Positions 1 to 9,312 of a stretch of DNA of 64,000 nt are shown here, one piece after another (the stretch's first letter is position 1; each line of letters opens with the position of its first letter). The stretch lies in the NCBI RefSeq assembly GCF_006542275.1, contig NZ_CP041217.1:3085501-3149500 (forward strand). Reading direction: 5' to 3'. This stretch comes from Saccharibacillus brassicae (lineage in GTDB: Bacteria > Bacillota > Bacilli > Paenibacillales > Paenibacillaceae). Position numbers and translations under genes: made by a program. The notes below the pieces were generated by a model. It was not told the origin of the DNA. It ran no database searches and worked only from the letters and a program-made list of their open reading frames with translations.

Positions 1-54
1 CCCGTGATCGGCGCACGCACGCAAACGGTCGGACAGGGGAGTCAGGGGAGTGAA

Positions 55-3000
55 ATGAGCGACTTTTTCGCAAGGACGGCGGCGTATTCGTACCATCTAT
101 ATTTGAATGCGGACAGCGGGGGACAGTTCTGGCTGAGCGCGACGGACGGGGAAGGGCCCGTTCTGCTTCGCGATGCCTTGACGCCGCTGCCGCGCTACAT
201 GCTGCCGGAGTATCGGCTGAACCGGGAAGAGACGCCGGTCCGCGCTTCGCGGCTGCTCGTCGTGCGCGATACGCTGCTCAAAGCGATCGGTCGGGGCGAC
301 GCCCCGGGCATGCATCTGCATATGGGCGACGAAGTGGAACTTGCGCTTATGGCCGACCCGGACGGCGATCACGGCCTCGCCTTTTTCCTCGACGGGGAGC
401 GTTCTTCGCTGATCGGCCGGCTGCCGGAAGGGGCGTTGTACCTGGAACCGGGCTGGTTCGGCCGCTTTATCGACGACGGCTACGAACTGATCGACCTGCC
501 GGGCTTCGAGGAAGACGACCTGGACTGGATCGGACGCCGCATCGGCGCGGACGAATGGGAAGAACTGCTGGTCCGGGTCATTCCGTCGATGCGCGAGCGC
601 GGCCTTGCCGTGCGCAGCGAGATCGAATATTCGGCGAAGCCGGCAGGCCGGCTGGACATTACGGACTGCGGCGAAGACTATGCAGCGGTCGCGGTATCCG
701 GCGGCGGGAACGTGCTGCGTATGGCAGAACTGGAAGGTTACGTGCTGGAACCGCACACGCCAAGCGGGCCAGCCGGCGACGAATTCGGCGCGGACGGTCG
801 GTCCGGGGCTGAGGAAGCGAGGACTTCAGGCGAAGAATCGGACGGACAAGGCGGCGTGGAAAAAAGAGCGGGCGAACGCGATCGCCTGGTGGAACGGCTG
901 CCCGACGCGTCCGATGCGGTTGAATCGGTCGGCGGTCCGGCGTTTACGATGCGCCCGGCGCTGCAGGCGGAGAGCGTGCGGCGCCTGTTCGGCTCCGACG
1001 GCGGCGGAACGGTCCGCGGCGACGCGCTGGCGGAGTTCGCCCGCCTGGCCGAGCGGGAATGGGGACCGCTGATTGCCGGGCGGGAAGCGGCGAAATTCCG
1101 CGACCTGCACCGGCTCTATGACGCGGCGGATTGGAACTGGTCGCTTCGCGGCGGCCCCGTCCCGGAACGGGGCGTCGGCGTCGTGCGCGCCGAGCCGGTA
1201 TTGAGCGCGGGCGGGCTGCATTTTGCGGCCGCCGAGCTGATCGACGCCTGGAGCGAAGGGCGTCGGTATTTGCGCCTTGAGGACGGATGGATCGACCTCG
1301 AGGCGCCGGAATTTGCCCGAAGCCTGCGCGAGCACGGCGCGGGCGGCGGGTCGGCCGGCCTGATCTCGGCCGGCTTCTCGTACCGGCAGCGGATCGGGCT
1401 GCCGGGCGAGGCTGCGGCCGGAGAGCTGCCGCTGGCGCTCGAAGGGCCGAAGCCCGTGCAGGCCGGCGAAGCACGGCCGGCTTATAATCATCTGCGCTAC
1501 CTGGCCGGCTGGGGTATGAACGGCGGCCTGCACGGCGGAGCCGAGCGGTGGCTGGCGGAGCTTGCGGCTTTTGCGGCGCGGACGATCGCCGAAGCGCCGG
1601 ACTGCCGGCTGGTCGTCGTCGGGCGGCGCGAACTGCTGACGGCGCTGGCCGAAGCGGCAGGCCGCGATGCGGGCGGCGGGGCGGCGGAAAGCGCCGCTGC
1701 CGGGAGCGAAGCCGAGCATGGCGGCGCGATTGATCCGCTGCGGCGCTGGGCGGACGGGGAAGCGGAGCCTGCTCGTCCGCACGGCGAAGAAGCGGCGGAA
1801 TCGGCGGAATCGGTGCCCGGCGCCGGCCGGGGCATGCCGCTGCCTGCGCGAAGAGAACAGGGCGCCGATGATGCGCGGACCGGGAGCGGCTTTGCCGCTT
1901 CGGAAGCGGCGCCAGAAGCGGCACCGGAAGCTGCGCCGGCCGATGCCGGAACGACCGCATCTGGCGGGGCTTACGCCGACGCGTCGACGGGACTGATCCT
2001 GCTGCCGATCTCGCAGCTGCAAAAAGCCGATTTCGACGAGAAGCTGCAGGCGGATATTTTGCTGCTGCTGGAGCCGGACGCTTCCGTGCGTTCCGACGAG
2101 ACGCGGCTGTTCAGCCGGATCGACTCGGCCGAAGCGAGAGTGCGGATCGCCGTCTATTCGGACGAAGGGCATATGAACGATGCGCGCGTCCGCGCCGTGC
2201 AGATCCGGCTGCTGAAGCTGTACGATTCGCTGACGCGCAGCTTCCTGCTGCTGGACCCCGGCAAAGGCTCCGCCGCGCCGGGAGCACGGCCTCCGCTGCG
2301 CCGCGTGCCGGAGATGCAGCTGCCTTCCTGGCACAAAGACGCGGCCGGCATGGCCGAACTGTTCGTCGACGAGCCTGCGGCGAAAGCGAAGCAGCCGGGC
2401 CGGGGTCTGGCGATCCCGCCCCGCCCGGGCGGGGCTTCGGGCCCGGACGGCGCAGATGCCGCGGATCGGGCGGGTGGCGGCGGCATACGGCCGGACCCCC
2501 GCGATACGCAGGTCTCGCGGCCGGAGCCGCAGCGACCGGGTTCCGCAGCGCGCCGCCGTCCGGCTCCTTACGCCGGCGGCGAAGTCCGTCCGGTGCGGCC
2601 GGTACAGCCGCAGTCGGCGGAGCGCGAGTTCGTGCGCCGCGCCCGGGAGATGGAAGGCCGGACGGAGTCCGAAGTGCCGTTCGCACCGTTCTCCAGCTAT
2701 TGGCCGACGTACGCGGCGATGAAGCCGGAGCAGGAGCAGTGGTATTACTACTGGCGGAGCGAATTCCGCCGGGGCGAAAAAGTCGAGACCGATCTGTCTT
2801 ATCTGTTCATCTACGTGTACGAATTGATCAACGGCGTCGGGTGGGAGCATCCGCAGGACGGGCTGGACACGCTGGTCCGCGTCTGGGAGACGTACCGCGC
2901 GCGCTTCCGCCGCCTGGACGGCTACATGGCCGAATGGGTACGCGAATTCGCGCTCGTGCATGCGCTCGATCTGCCGGAATCGTCCGCGCTGGAGCAGACT

Positions 3001-4410
3001 TCGGCGCTGCTGGGCGGCGAACTGCTGGATCTGGAACTGGCGCGGCGCTTTGCCGAAGAGCCGCTCGATTTGACGTGGGAACTGATCGCCCGGCTGTCGG
3101 ACTACGACGCGACGACGAGCCGTTTCTATAAGGATCAGGGTAAAAAAGTGCTGCCGCGCGTCGTCCCCCACGTCGTGCGGGCGCTCGACGAGCATTTGCT
3201 CCGCGCGCGCGGCATCCGGCTGCCGGGACTGTTCCGCGCGGCCGACGACCGGATTACGGAACGCTATTTGTTCCGCAGCGCGGTCTACGATTCCGAATTG
3301 TATGGCCGGACGTTTCTCGTGCGCGCGCCCAAGCTCGGCCTGCACGCGCAGCTGCGCGAATTCATGACGCAGGTCGTGCGCCAGAGCGAGAACGAACTGC
3401 GGGCCCGCTTCAAGTTCGGCGGGCGGCTGCGCGGGATCAAGCTCGATCCCGAGCTGATGGGGGTGATCGCCGAAGCGGTCGAGCGCGAGTTCCTGCCGCC
3501 GGAAGAACGCGCCGCGCAGCAGGCGCCCAAGCGGCCCGAAGTCCGCTTCGACCTGGAAGAACTGGAGAAGCTGCGCCGCGATTCCGACGAAGTGCTGCGC
3601 ATGCTGACCGGCGAATTGATGGCCGGCGGCGGCCCGGAAGGCGGACCGGAAGAGAAGCCGGCCGCACAGGGCGAGGCTGGAGCCGGGCAGCCGGGCGAAG
3701 GAATAAACGGAGAAGCAAGCGGGAAACCCAGCGGAGAACCGAACGGACAGCCGATCAGGGAACCGCTTGGAGAAGCCGGACATACCGGGCAAGCCGATGC
3801 TGCCGACAGGGAGCGGGAAGCCGGCTTGGATCGCGCTCCGACCGATGCGGCGGAGCGGCCGATCGGCGCCGAGTCCGGCGAATACGACGGCTTCGAGATG
3901 CTCGAACTGCCGGAGGATGCCGGAGAAGGGTGGAGCGGCGAAGATGTTCCGGGCGCGTTGTCGTTCGAGCCGGAGGAGTATGCGGCGCGCGGCAGTTCGC
4001 GCGAGGAGGCGGCCGAAGCCGCCGGGCCTGCGCCGCATTCGCTTGACGCGGCGGACACCCGGGCCGAGGCGAATGCCGAGTCGGATGCCGAAGCGGCCGA
4101 GCCTGTTTCGGCCGCAGGCGCGGCCCCGGCCCCGGTAGAAGACGGCTGGGACGTGTCGAAGCTTGACGCGGACTGGCAGGCCTTCGCGGCTATGCTCGGC
4201 CCGGCCGAGCGGGACATGATCCGCGCCGTCCTGCTGGATCTGGGCGACGCGGAGCGGATGGCCATCGCCGGTCTCTCCGGCGAGCTGCCGGAGACGATGA
4301 TCGACCGGATCAACGAAGCGGCGATGGAAGCGATCGGCGATCTGCTGATCGACGCCGGCGAAGTGCTGGACGAATATTTGCCGAATCTGGACGGGCTGCG
4401 CGCGCCGTGA
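55..4410 (+). CDS. TerB-N / TerB-C domain protein of a helicase-ATPase module
   Basis: A 1451-residue protein. Residues about 860-1060 carry a recognisable TerB_N region with the conserved run YWPTYAAM, WYYYWR and DLSYLFIYVYELING. The final 80 residues plus the segment around 1110-1200 look like TerB_C. The first 600 residues have no clear assignment. Two long Ala/Gly/Glu/Pro-rich linkers (about 520-640 and 1190-1360) separate the folded parts. I chose ATG at 55 because AGGGGAG lies at 44-50; an in-frame GTG at 4 exists and the frame is open to the window edge, so a longer start is possible. It is followed by an ATPase and a helicase in the same direction, a combination predicted to act on DNA. 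Despite the TerB name, nothing here shows tellurite resistance. The family is known mainly from computational work on Ter-type systems, and the molecular role is unknown. Confidence 0.85.
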   Translation: MSDFFARTAAYSYHLYLNADSGGQFWLSATDGEGPVLLRDALTPLPRYMLPEYRLNREETPVRASRLLVVRDTLLKAIGRGDAPGMHLHMGDEVELALMADPDGDHGLAFFLDGERSSLIGRLPEGALYLEPGWFGRFIDDGYELIDLPGFEEDDLDWIGRRIGADEWEELLVRVIPSMRERGLAVRSEIEYSAKPAGRLDITDCGEDYAAVAVSGGGNVLRMAELEGYVLEPHTPSGPAGDEFGADGRSGAEEARTSGEESDGQGGVEKRAGERDRLVERLPDASDAVESVGGPAFTMRPALQAESVRRLFGSDGGGTVRGDALAEFARLAEREWGPLIAGREAAKFRDLHRLYDAADWNWSLRGGPVPERGVGVVRAEPVLSAGGLHFAAAELIDAWSEGRRYLRLEDGWIDLEAPEFARSLREHGAGGGSAGLISAGFSYRQRIGLPGEAAAGELPLALEGPKPVQAGEARPAYNHLRYLAGWGMNGGLHGGAERWLAELAAFAARTIAEAPDCRLVVVGRRELLTALAEAAGRDAGGGAAESAAAGSEAEHGGAIDPLRRWADGEAEPARPHGEEAAESAESVPGAGRGMPLPARREQGADDARTGSGFAASEAAPEAAPEAAPADAGTTASGGAYADASTGLILLPISQLQKADFDEKLQADILLLLEPDASVRSDETRLFSRIDSAEARVRIAVYSDEGHMNDARVRAVQIRLLKLYDSLTRSFLLLDPGKGSAAPGARPPLRRVPEMQLPSWHKDAAGMAELFVDEPAAKAKQPGRGLAIPPRPGGASGPDGADAADRAGGGGIRPDPRDTQVSRPEPQRPGSAARRRPAPYAGGEVRPVRPVQPQSAEREFVRRAREMEGRTESEVPFAPFSSYWPTYAAMKPEQEQWYYYWRSEFRRGEKVETDLSYLFIYVYELINGVGWEHPQDGLDTLVRVWETYRARFRRLDGYMAEWVREFALVHALDLPESSALEQTSALLGGELLDLELARRFAEEPLDLTWELIARLSDYDATTSRFYKDQGKKVLPRVVPHVVRALDEHLLRARGIRLPGLFRAADDRITERYLFRSAVYDSELYGRTFLVRAPKLGLHAQLREFMTQVVRQSENELRARFKFGGRLRGIKLDPELMGVIAEAVEREFLPPEERAAQQAPKRPEVRFDLEELEKLRRDSDEVLRMLTGELMAGGGPEGGPEEKPAAQGEAGAGQPGEGINGEASGKPSGEPNGQPIREPLGEAGHTGQADAADREREAGLDRAPTDAAERPIGAESGEYDGFEMLELPEDAGEGWSGEDVPGALSFEPEEYAARGSSREEAAEAAGPAPHSLDAADTRAEANAESDAEAAEPVSAAGAAPAPVEDGWDVSKLDADWQAFAAMLGPAERDMIRAVLLDLGDAERMAIAGLSGELPETMIDRINEAAMEAIGDLLIDAGEVLDEYLPNLDGLRAP

Positions 4411-4432
4411 AATCGGCGCGCGGCTCTTTTTT
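4400..4432 (+). terminator. Terminator overlapping the stop codon of the TerB gene
   Basis: GCGCGCCG at 4400-4407 pairs with CGGCGCGC at 4414-4421 and is followed by TTTTTT. It begins inside the last codons of the upstream gene, so transcription of the next two genes may be partly separate. Confidence 0.7.
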
Positions 4433-4509
4433 AACCGGAACAAAAAGAAAGACTATGGTATAGTTTGGTCGGAACAGATTTGCAGAGCAACATTCGGAGG
4501 TGACTGAAC

Positions 4510-6474
4510 GTGAATCAGACGAAGATCCCCAAGCGGATATCGTCGGCGCTGGTGAACTCGCTGAGCGCCGGCGTCGTGCCGCGGATCGGACTTGAATATA
4601 TAGCGGTCGGACGGAAGCTCGAGATCGAATCGGTGCTCAGGGAGCTGGGCAACGTCGCCGAAGGCGGAGCGGCGTTCAAGCTGATTACGGGCCGGTACGG
4701 CAGCGGCAAAAGCTTTTTGATCCAAATTTTGCGCAATTACGCGATGGACCGCGATTTCGTCGTGGCCGACGCGGATCTGTCGCCGGAACGCCGGCTGGTC
4801 GGCACGAAAGGGCAGGGACTCGGCACGTACCGCGAACTGATGACGCATCTGTCGACGCGCACGCGTCCCGACGGCGGCGCGCTCGAAGCGGTGCTGCAAA
4901 AATGGTTCGCCTCGCTGCAGCAGCAGGCGATGGCGGAACTTGCGCTGCGGCCGGACGACGAACAACTGCCGGTCGAAGTGGAACGCCGCATCTTCGAAGT
5001 GACGGGCAACATGGAACATATGGTGCACGGCTTCGACTTCGCGCGCGTCCTGTCCGCTTATTGGAACGGCTACAAAATGTCCGACGACGAACTGAAGCAG
5101 AACGCGCTGCGCTGGCTGCGGGGCGAGTTCCCGACCAAGACCGAGGCGCGCAAATGCCTCGGCGTCGGCGTTATCATCGACGACGACAACTGGTACGACT
5201 ACATGAAGCTGTGGGCGGAATTCATGGCGAAGATCGGGTACAAGGGTCTGCTGCTGTTTATCGACGAAGGCGTCAACCTGTACAAGATCACGAACACCGT
5301 CTCGCGGCAGAGCAATTACGAGAAGCTGCTGACGATCTTCAACGATACGATGCAGGGCAAAGCCCAGCATCTCGGCATCTTCCTCGGCGGTACGCCGCAG
5401 TTCGTGGAAGACCAGCGACGCGGACTGTTCAGCTACGACGCGCTGCGTTCGCGGCTCGTCGCGGGCCGCTTCGGCGAAGGGGCGGGCATGCTGCATTACG
5501 CCGGCCCGATCCTGCGGCTGGAGATGCTCTCGCACGCGGAGATTCTCGTGCTGCTGGAGAAGCTGCGCGATTTGCACGCGTCGCATTACGGCTACGTGTC
5601 CGCGCTCGACCAGCATCACCTCACCCGATTCATGGAATCGGAGCTGGGCCGGATGGGCGCGGACGCGCTGCTGACGACGCGCGAAGTCGTGCGCGACTTC
5701 ATGGATTTGCTCAATACGCTGCATCAATATCCGGACCGCAGCTTCGACGAGCTGCTGCCGGACTTGCTGGGCCGCGCGCCGCAGATCGGCGGTCTGGGCG
5801 CCCTAGGCACGCTTGGCGCTTCCGAAGGTGCGCGCGGCAGCGGAACGCAGGGCACGGCTGCGTCTGCGGCTGCGGCGAGCGCGCCGTCCGCAAGCGGAAC
5901 GAACGCCCCGCCTGCGGGGCGGGGCGGCGACTCCGATCCGCGAGGGTCGAGCGTCGATTACGGCGGCCGCTCGCCTGGCGGCCGTGAAGGCTACGAAGGC
6001 CACGAAGCTTCGGGAAGCGAAGCCGTGGGACGCGATGCGGGCGCCGGCCGGAGCCACGGAGGCCGGAGCGACGGAGCCGGCCGCGGTTACGGCGGCTACG
6101 GCGAACCGTCTTCGCCGGCGGAGGCGCCTTACGGGGCGCCGGACCTCGCATCGGCCGGGCCGCTGCGTCCGCGCGGAAGCGGGTTCCAGAGCGGAGAGAA
6201 CGTCGAAGGCTTGAAAGCGGCGGCGTCCGCCGCTTCGTACGGCGGCGACTCGACCGACTCGGCGCAGCGGGCTGTCCGCGGCGGCTCGGTCGACGTGCTG
6301 CCGGAACGCGGCCTGCGCGAGAACGGTTCCCGTGCTTCGGAAACGGAATCTTCCGACTCGGCGGACTCATCTCCGCGCGACCTGTCCGACGCGGAACGCG
6401 CGGCTCGCTCGCTCGAAGAGTCGGCGCCGCAGGGCGAAGAGCCGGACGACATTCTCGCGGAGCTTGATCTGTGA
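4510..6474 (+). CDS. P-loop ATPase of the DUF2791/BrxD-like family
   Basis: A 654-residue protein. The Walker A motif GRYGSGKS is at residues 61-68 and Walker B LLLFIDEG ends in D252-E253. The N-terminal about 425 residues match the BREX-associated ATP-binding family (DUF2791, BrxD) in order and style: an opening segment RIGLEYIAVGR, the P-loop, then a late sensor-like FLGGTPQF. The remaining 230 residues are a Gly/Ser/Ala-rich low-complexity tail ending in an acidic segment, much longer than expected for the family. The start is GTG with GGAGGTG upstream. The stop overlaps the helicase GTG by four bases, indicating translational coupling. The neighbours suggest it loads or controls the helicase on DNA; that is inferred from BREX, where BrxD accompanies an Lhr-like helicase. 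Confidence 0.85.
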   Translation: MNQTKIPKRISSALVNSLSAGVVPRIGLEYIAVGRKLEIESVLRELGNVAEGGAAFKLITGRYGSGKSFLIQILRNYAMDRDFVVADADLSPERRLVGTKGQGLGTYRELMTHLSTRTRPDGGALEAVLQKWFASLQQQAMAELALRPDDEQLPVEVERRIFEVTGNMEHMVHGFDFARVLSAYWNGYKMSDDELKQNALRWLRGEFPTKTEARKCLGVGVIIDDDNWYDYMKLWAEFMAKIGYKGLLLFIDEGVNLYKITNTVSRQSNYEKLLTIFNDTMQGKAQHLGIFLGGTPQFVEDQRRGLFSYDALRSRLVAGRFGEGAGMLHYAGPILRLEMLSHAEILVLLEKLRDLHASHYGYVSALDQHHLTRFMESELGRMGADALLTTREVVRDFMDLLNTLHQYPDRSFDELLPDLLGRAPQIGGLGALGTLGASEGARGSGTQGTAASAAAASAPSASGTNAPPAGRGGDSDPRGSSVDYGGRSPGGREGYEGHEASGSEAVGRDAGAGRSHGGRSDGAGRGYGGYGEPSSPAEAPYGAPDLASAGPLRPRGSGFQSGENVEGLKAAASAASYGGDSTDSAQRAVRGGSVDVLPERGLRENGSRASETESSDSADSSPRDLSDAERAARSLEESAPQGEEPDDILAELDL

Positions 6475-8672
6475 GCGCGGAGCATCCGTTTTACCGGCTT
6501 GCCCCGTTTATTCAGGAATACATTTACCGCAGCGGCTGGGAAGAGCTGCGCGAAGTACAGGTGGAAGCGAGCCGCGTGGTGCTCGATACGAACCATCATA
6601 TGCTGATCGCTTCCGGGACGGCTTCGGGCAAGACCGAAGCCGCCTTTTTCCCGGCGCTGACGCTGCTTGACCAGGAACCGTCTTCGTCGGTCGGCATCTT
6701 GTACATCGGGCCGCTCAAAGCGCTGATCAACGACCAGTTCCAGCGGCTCGAAGGACTGATGCGCGACGCGCATATCCCGGTCTGGCATTGGCACGGCGAC
6801 GTGCCGCAGTCCGAGAAGACCAAAGTCATGCGCCATCCGTCGGGCGTGCTCCAGATTACGCCCGAATCGCTGGAAGGACTGCTCATGAACCGCCCCAACG
6901 CCATTCCGGCGCTGTTCGGCGACCTGCGCTTTATCGTGATCGACGAAGTGCACGCCTTCATGGGCGCGGACCGCGGCTCCCAGGTGCTCAGCCAGCTCGA
7001 ACGCCTGTCCCGCATGGCGGGCTGTTCGCCGCGCCGGATCGGCTTGTCCGCGACGCTCGGCGATTACGAAGCCGTGAAGTCGTGGCTGGCCGGCGGCACG
7101 CGTATTCCGGTCGAGCTGGTCTCGCCGCCGGGCGGGCGCAAGCTGCGGCTGTCGATCGAGAACTTCGCCATGCCGGACGCCCGCGACGAGCGGCAGAGCG
7201 AAGCGCTGGAGAACGCGAAGAAGTCGTACAACAACTTCATTTACGACCATACGCATCTCAAAAAAGCGCTGATCTTCACCAACAGCCGCACCGTCGCCGA
7301 GACGACAATTCTGGAGATGCGCCGGATCGCCGCGCTGCGTCAGCAGCCCGACGTGTTCCACGTGCATCACGGCAGCATCTCTTCGATGCTGCGCGAAGAA
7401 GCCGAAGCCGCGCTGCGCGAAGGCTACGGCCCGGCGGTCGCGGCGGCGACGCTGACGCTTGAGCTCGGCATCGATCTCGGCAGCCTCGAACGCGTCATGC
7501 AGCTCGGCGCGCCCTACTCCTGCGCCAGCTTCGTCCAGCGGCTCGGCCGATCGGGCCGGCGCGAAGGCGCGGTAGCGGAGATGATGTTCGTCTGCGCGGA
7601 AGAAGACGACGAGGAAGCGCAGCTTCCGGCACGGATGCCGTGGACGCTGCTGCGGGCGATCGCGGTATGCGAACTGTATGTCAAAGAGAAATGGATCGAG
7701 CCGCAGACGGTGCGCAAGCTGCCGCTCGGCCTGCTGTACCATCAGACGATGAGCGTGCTGCGCAGCTTCGGCGAAGCCGAAGCGGGCGAACTCGCCCGCG
7801 CCGTGCTGACGCTGCCGCCTTTTGCGAACTTTACGACGGAGCAGTACCGAGAGCTGCTGGAGTACCTGCTTGCGACCGACCATCTCGAGCAGACCGAAGA
7901 CGGCATGCTGATCGTGGGCCTGATGGGCGAGCGCGTATCGGGCCATTACCGCTTCTACGCCGTGTTCCAGGACGAAGAAGAACATTCCGTCTACGACGGC
8001 TCGGAAGAGATCGGGTCGATCACGACCGTGCCGCCGGCCGGCTACTGCTTCTCGCTCGCGGGTCGGCTCTGGAAAGTCGAAGAAGTCGACAGCCGGCACA
8101 AAGCCGTCTACGTCAAGCATGCCAAAGGCAAAGTCGATACGCTCTGGCTCGGAGCCGGCGGCGACATGCATACGCGAATCGTGCGCAAGATGCGCGATAT
8201 TTTGCGGGAAAACACGCTCTACCCGTATCTGGCGCCCAACGCGGCGGCCCGGCTCGAACGCGCCCGGCGGCTGTCCCGCGAGACCGGCCTGACCGAACGC
8301 CTCGTGCTGCCCGCGGGCGGCGATTCGATGTTCGTCATGCCGTGGATCGGCAGCCGGGAATTCCGGACGCTGGAGCGCCTGCTGAAGAACAATTTGTCGC
8401 AGCAGCTCTCGCTTCGCTCGATCGTCCCGATGGAACCTCATTACATGGTCGTGGCCGGCCGCACCGATGCGGACGAGCTGCAGCATCTGATCGTGTCCGA
8501 GAGCGAGCGTATGGAAGATTCGATCCAGATGCTCGACGAGTTCGAAGCGCCGTACCTCGGCAAATACGACGAGTTCACGCCGCCCGGCCTGATCCGCGCC
8601 GCTTTCGCCGCGGACGGGCTGGATCTGGAAGGGCTGCGCCGCGGACTGCGGGGTTCGGATTACGGCGCTTGA
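6471..8672 (+). CDS. DEAD/DEAH-box (Lhr-like, BrxHI-like) ATP-dependent helicase
   Basis: A 733-residue superfamily 2 helicase. Motif I is GTASGKT at 49-55, motif II DEVH at 158-161, motif III SAT at 193-195, and motif VI QRLGRSGRR at 356-364, with LELGID before it. After the two RecA-like domains comes a roughly 350-residue C-terminal region as in Lhr-type helicases. The GTG start overlaps the ATPase stop as GTGA. Lhr-like helicases unwind DNA or RNA-DNA duplexes; in BREX loci the relative BrxHI works beside the DUF2791 ATPase. No methylase, PglZ or BrxC gene is visible in this window, so this is not a complete BREX system; genes to the left of the window are unseen. Confidence 0.9.
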   Translation: MSAEHPFYRLAPFIQEYIYRSGWEELREVQVEASRVVLDTNHHMLIASGTASGKTEAAFFPALTLLDQEPSSSVGILYIGPLKALINDQFQRLEGLMRDAHIPVWHWHGDVPQSEKTKVMRHPSGVLQITPESLEGLLMNRPNAIPALFGDLRFIVIDEVHAFMGADRGSQVLSQLERLSRMAGCSPRRIGLSATLGDYEAVKSWLAGGTRIPVELVSPPGGRKLRLSIENFAMPDARDERQSEALENAKKSYNNFIYDHTHLKKALIFTNSRTVAETTILEMRRIAALRQQPDVFHVHHGSISSMLREEAEAALREGYGPAVAAATLTLELGIDLGSLERVMQLGAPYSCASFVQRLGRSGRREGAVAEMMFVCAEEDDEEAQLPARMPWTLLRAIAVCELYVKEKWIEPQTVRKLPLGLLYHQTMSVLRSFGEAEAGELARAVLTLPPFANFTTEQYRELLEYLLATDHLEQTEDGMLIVGLMGERVSGHYRFYAVFQDEEEHSVYDGSEEIGSITTVPPAGYCFSLAGRLWKVEEVDSRHKAVYVKHAKGKVDTLWLGAGGDMHTRIVRKMRDILRENTLYPYLAPNAAARLERARRLSRETGLTERLVLPAGGDSMFVMPWIGSREFRTLERLLKNNLSQQLSLRSIVPMEPHYMVVAGRTDADELQHLIVSESERMEDSIQMLDEFEAPYLGKYDEFTPPGLIRAAFAADGLDLEGLRRGLRGSDYGA

Positions 8673-8762
8673 CCGTGGATTCGGGCGTCAGGGCCGGGTT
8701 GTGATAGGCGCCGACAGCCGCAGGGACAGGGATCGCGGACGGTGTCGGAATGCGGATAATGG

Positions 8763-8809
8763 AAAAAGAAGCCTGTTCGCCTCGTGGAGAGGTGGGGAGG
8801 CTTCTTTTT
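8763..8809 (+). terminator. Intrinsic terminator after the helicase
   Basis: AAAAAGAAGCCT and AGGCTTCTTTTT form a 12-bp stem around a purine-rich loop, ending in a T-run. It can also work on the minus strand. Confidence 0.85.
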
Positions 8810-8875
8810 GCTGCGGCTGCGGGGTTGCGGTAGCTGTAGGGATGGCGCTTTTGCGCGCGGGGCTGCGGTACGGAC

Positions 8876-9061
8876 AATAGCTGCGTAAGTCCAGTTATTT
8901 GAGCACGAAAAGCCGCTTTTGGGAAAATAACTGCGCAGATCTCGTTATTTCGCGGTAAAAGAGAGTTTTCGGCGATCTGATCGGCGAATAGATGGATTCC
9001 TGCATCTATTTGACGCGGGAAGGACGATTTGAGCAAAATAGATGCTTCTGCGCAGTTATTT
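8876..9061. repeat. Quadruple-palindrome intergenic element, copy A
   Basis: Four 25-bp imperfect palindromes begin at 8876, 8926, 8987 and 9037. Each runs from AATA to TATTT, for example AATAACTGC...TTATTT. Starts are 50, 61 and 50 bp apart. Units 3 and 4 read best as the reverse complement of units 1 and 2: unit 4 reversed shares AATAACTGCGCAGA with unit 2. The element lies between the convergent helicase and GrpB genes. See the copies at 13833, 37677 and 39278. Confidence 0.85.
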
Positions 9062-9258
9062 GCGTCCGCGCTGCTTCATGGCTGCTCCGCGAGCCCTCCG
9101 CGCCGTCGCCGTGCTGCTTCGCGCCTCCTCTGCGCCGACTTCGTGCGTTCTTCGCACGATCTAAGTGCTGCTTCCGCGCGCCCTCCGCACCGCCGCCGGG
9201 CTGCTCCGCGCCATCTTCCGCGCGTCCGCCCTCTCCGTCCGCACCCACCGTCCCCCGC
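9062..9258. other. GC-rich low-complexity intergenic stretch
   Basis: A C/T- and GC-rich stretch with many CCGC, CTCCGCG and GCGCC words. I see no start codon with a convincing ribosome binding site and no family-like protein in any frame. It sits between palindromic element A and the 3' end of the GrpB-family gene. Confidence 0.5.
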
Positions 9259-9259
9259 C

Positions 9260-9293
9260 TGCAAAGCCGAAAGCCCGGACCTCGGTCCGGGCT
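9260..9293 (-). terminator. Likely terminator of the GrpB-family gene
   Basis: AGCCCGGACC and its complement GGTCCGGGCT (9272-9293) form a strong stem. On the minus strand it is followed by TTTCGGCTTT, a broken T-run. Confidence 0.45.
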
Positions 9294-9312
9294 GTTCGCG
9301 TATGTGCGCTCC

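Noticed and set aside
55..4410. Tellurite resistance operon
   Set aside because: Only TerB-N/C domains are seen. TerA, TerC, TerD, TerE and TerZ partners are absent; the neighbours are a BrxD-like ATPase and a helicase.
826..4443. Very long minus-strand open frame (over 1200 codons) opposite the TerB gene
   Set aside because: It mirrors the real gene, has Arg/Gln/Pro/His-rich composition typical of high-GC antisense frames, and has no domain or ribosome site. The same applies to the minus-strand frames at 6129-8486 and 49549-52122 and the plus-strand frames at 24565-26319 and 59974-61494.
8876..9061. CRISPR array (25-bp units with 25-bp spacers)
   Set aside because: Only four units, each an imperfect palindrome with variable core, middle spacer longer, second half inverted, no leader and no cas genes. 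The geometry is that of an inverted element, not an array.
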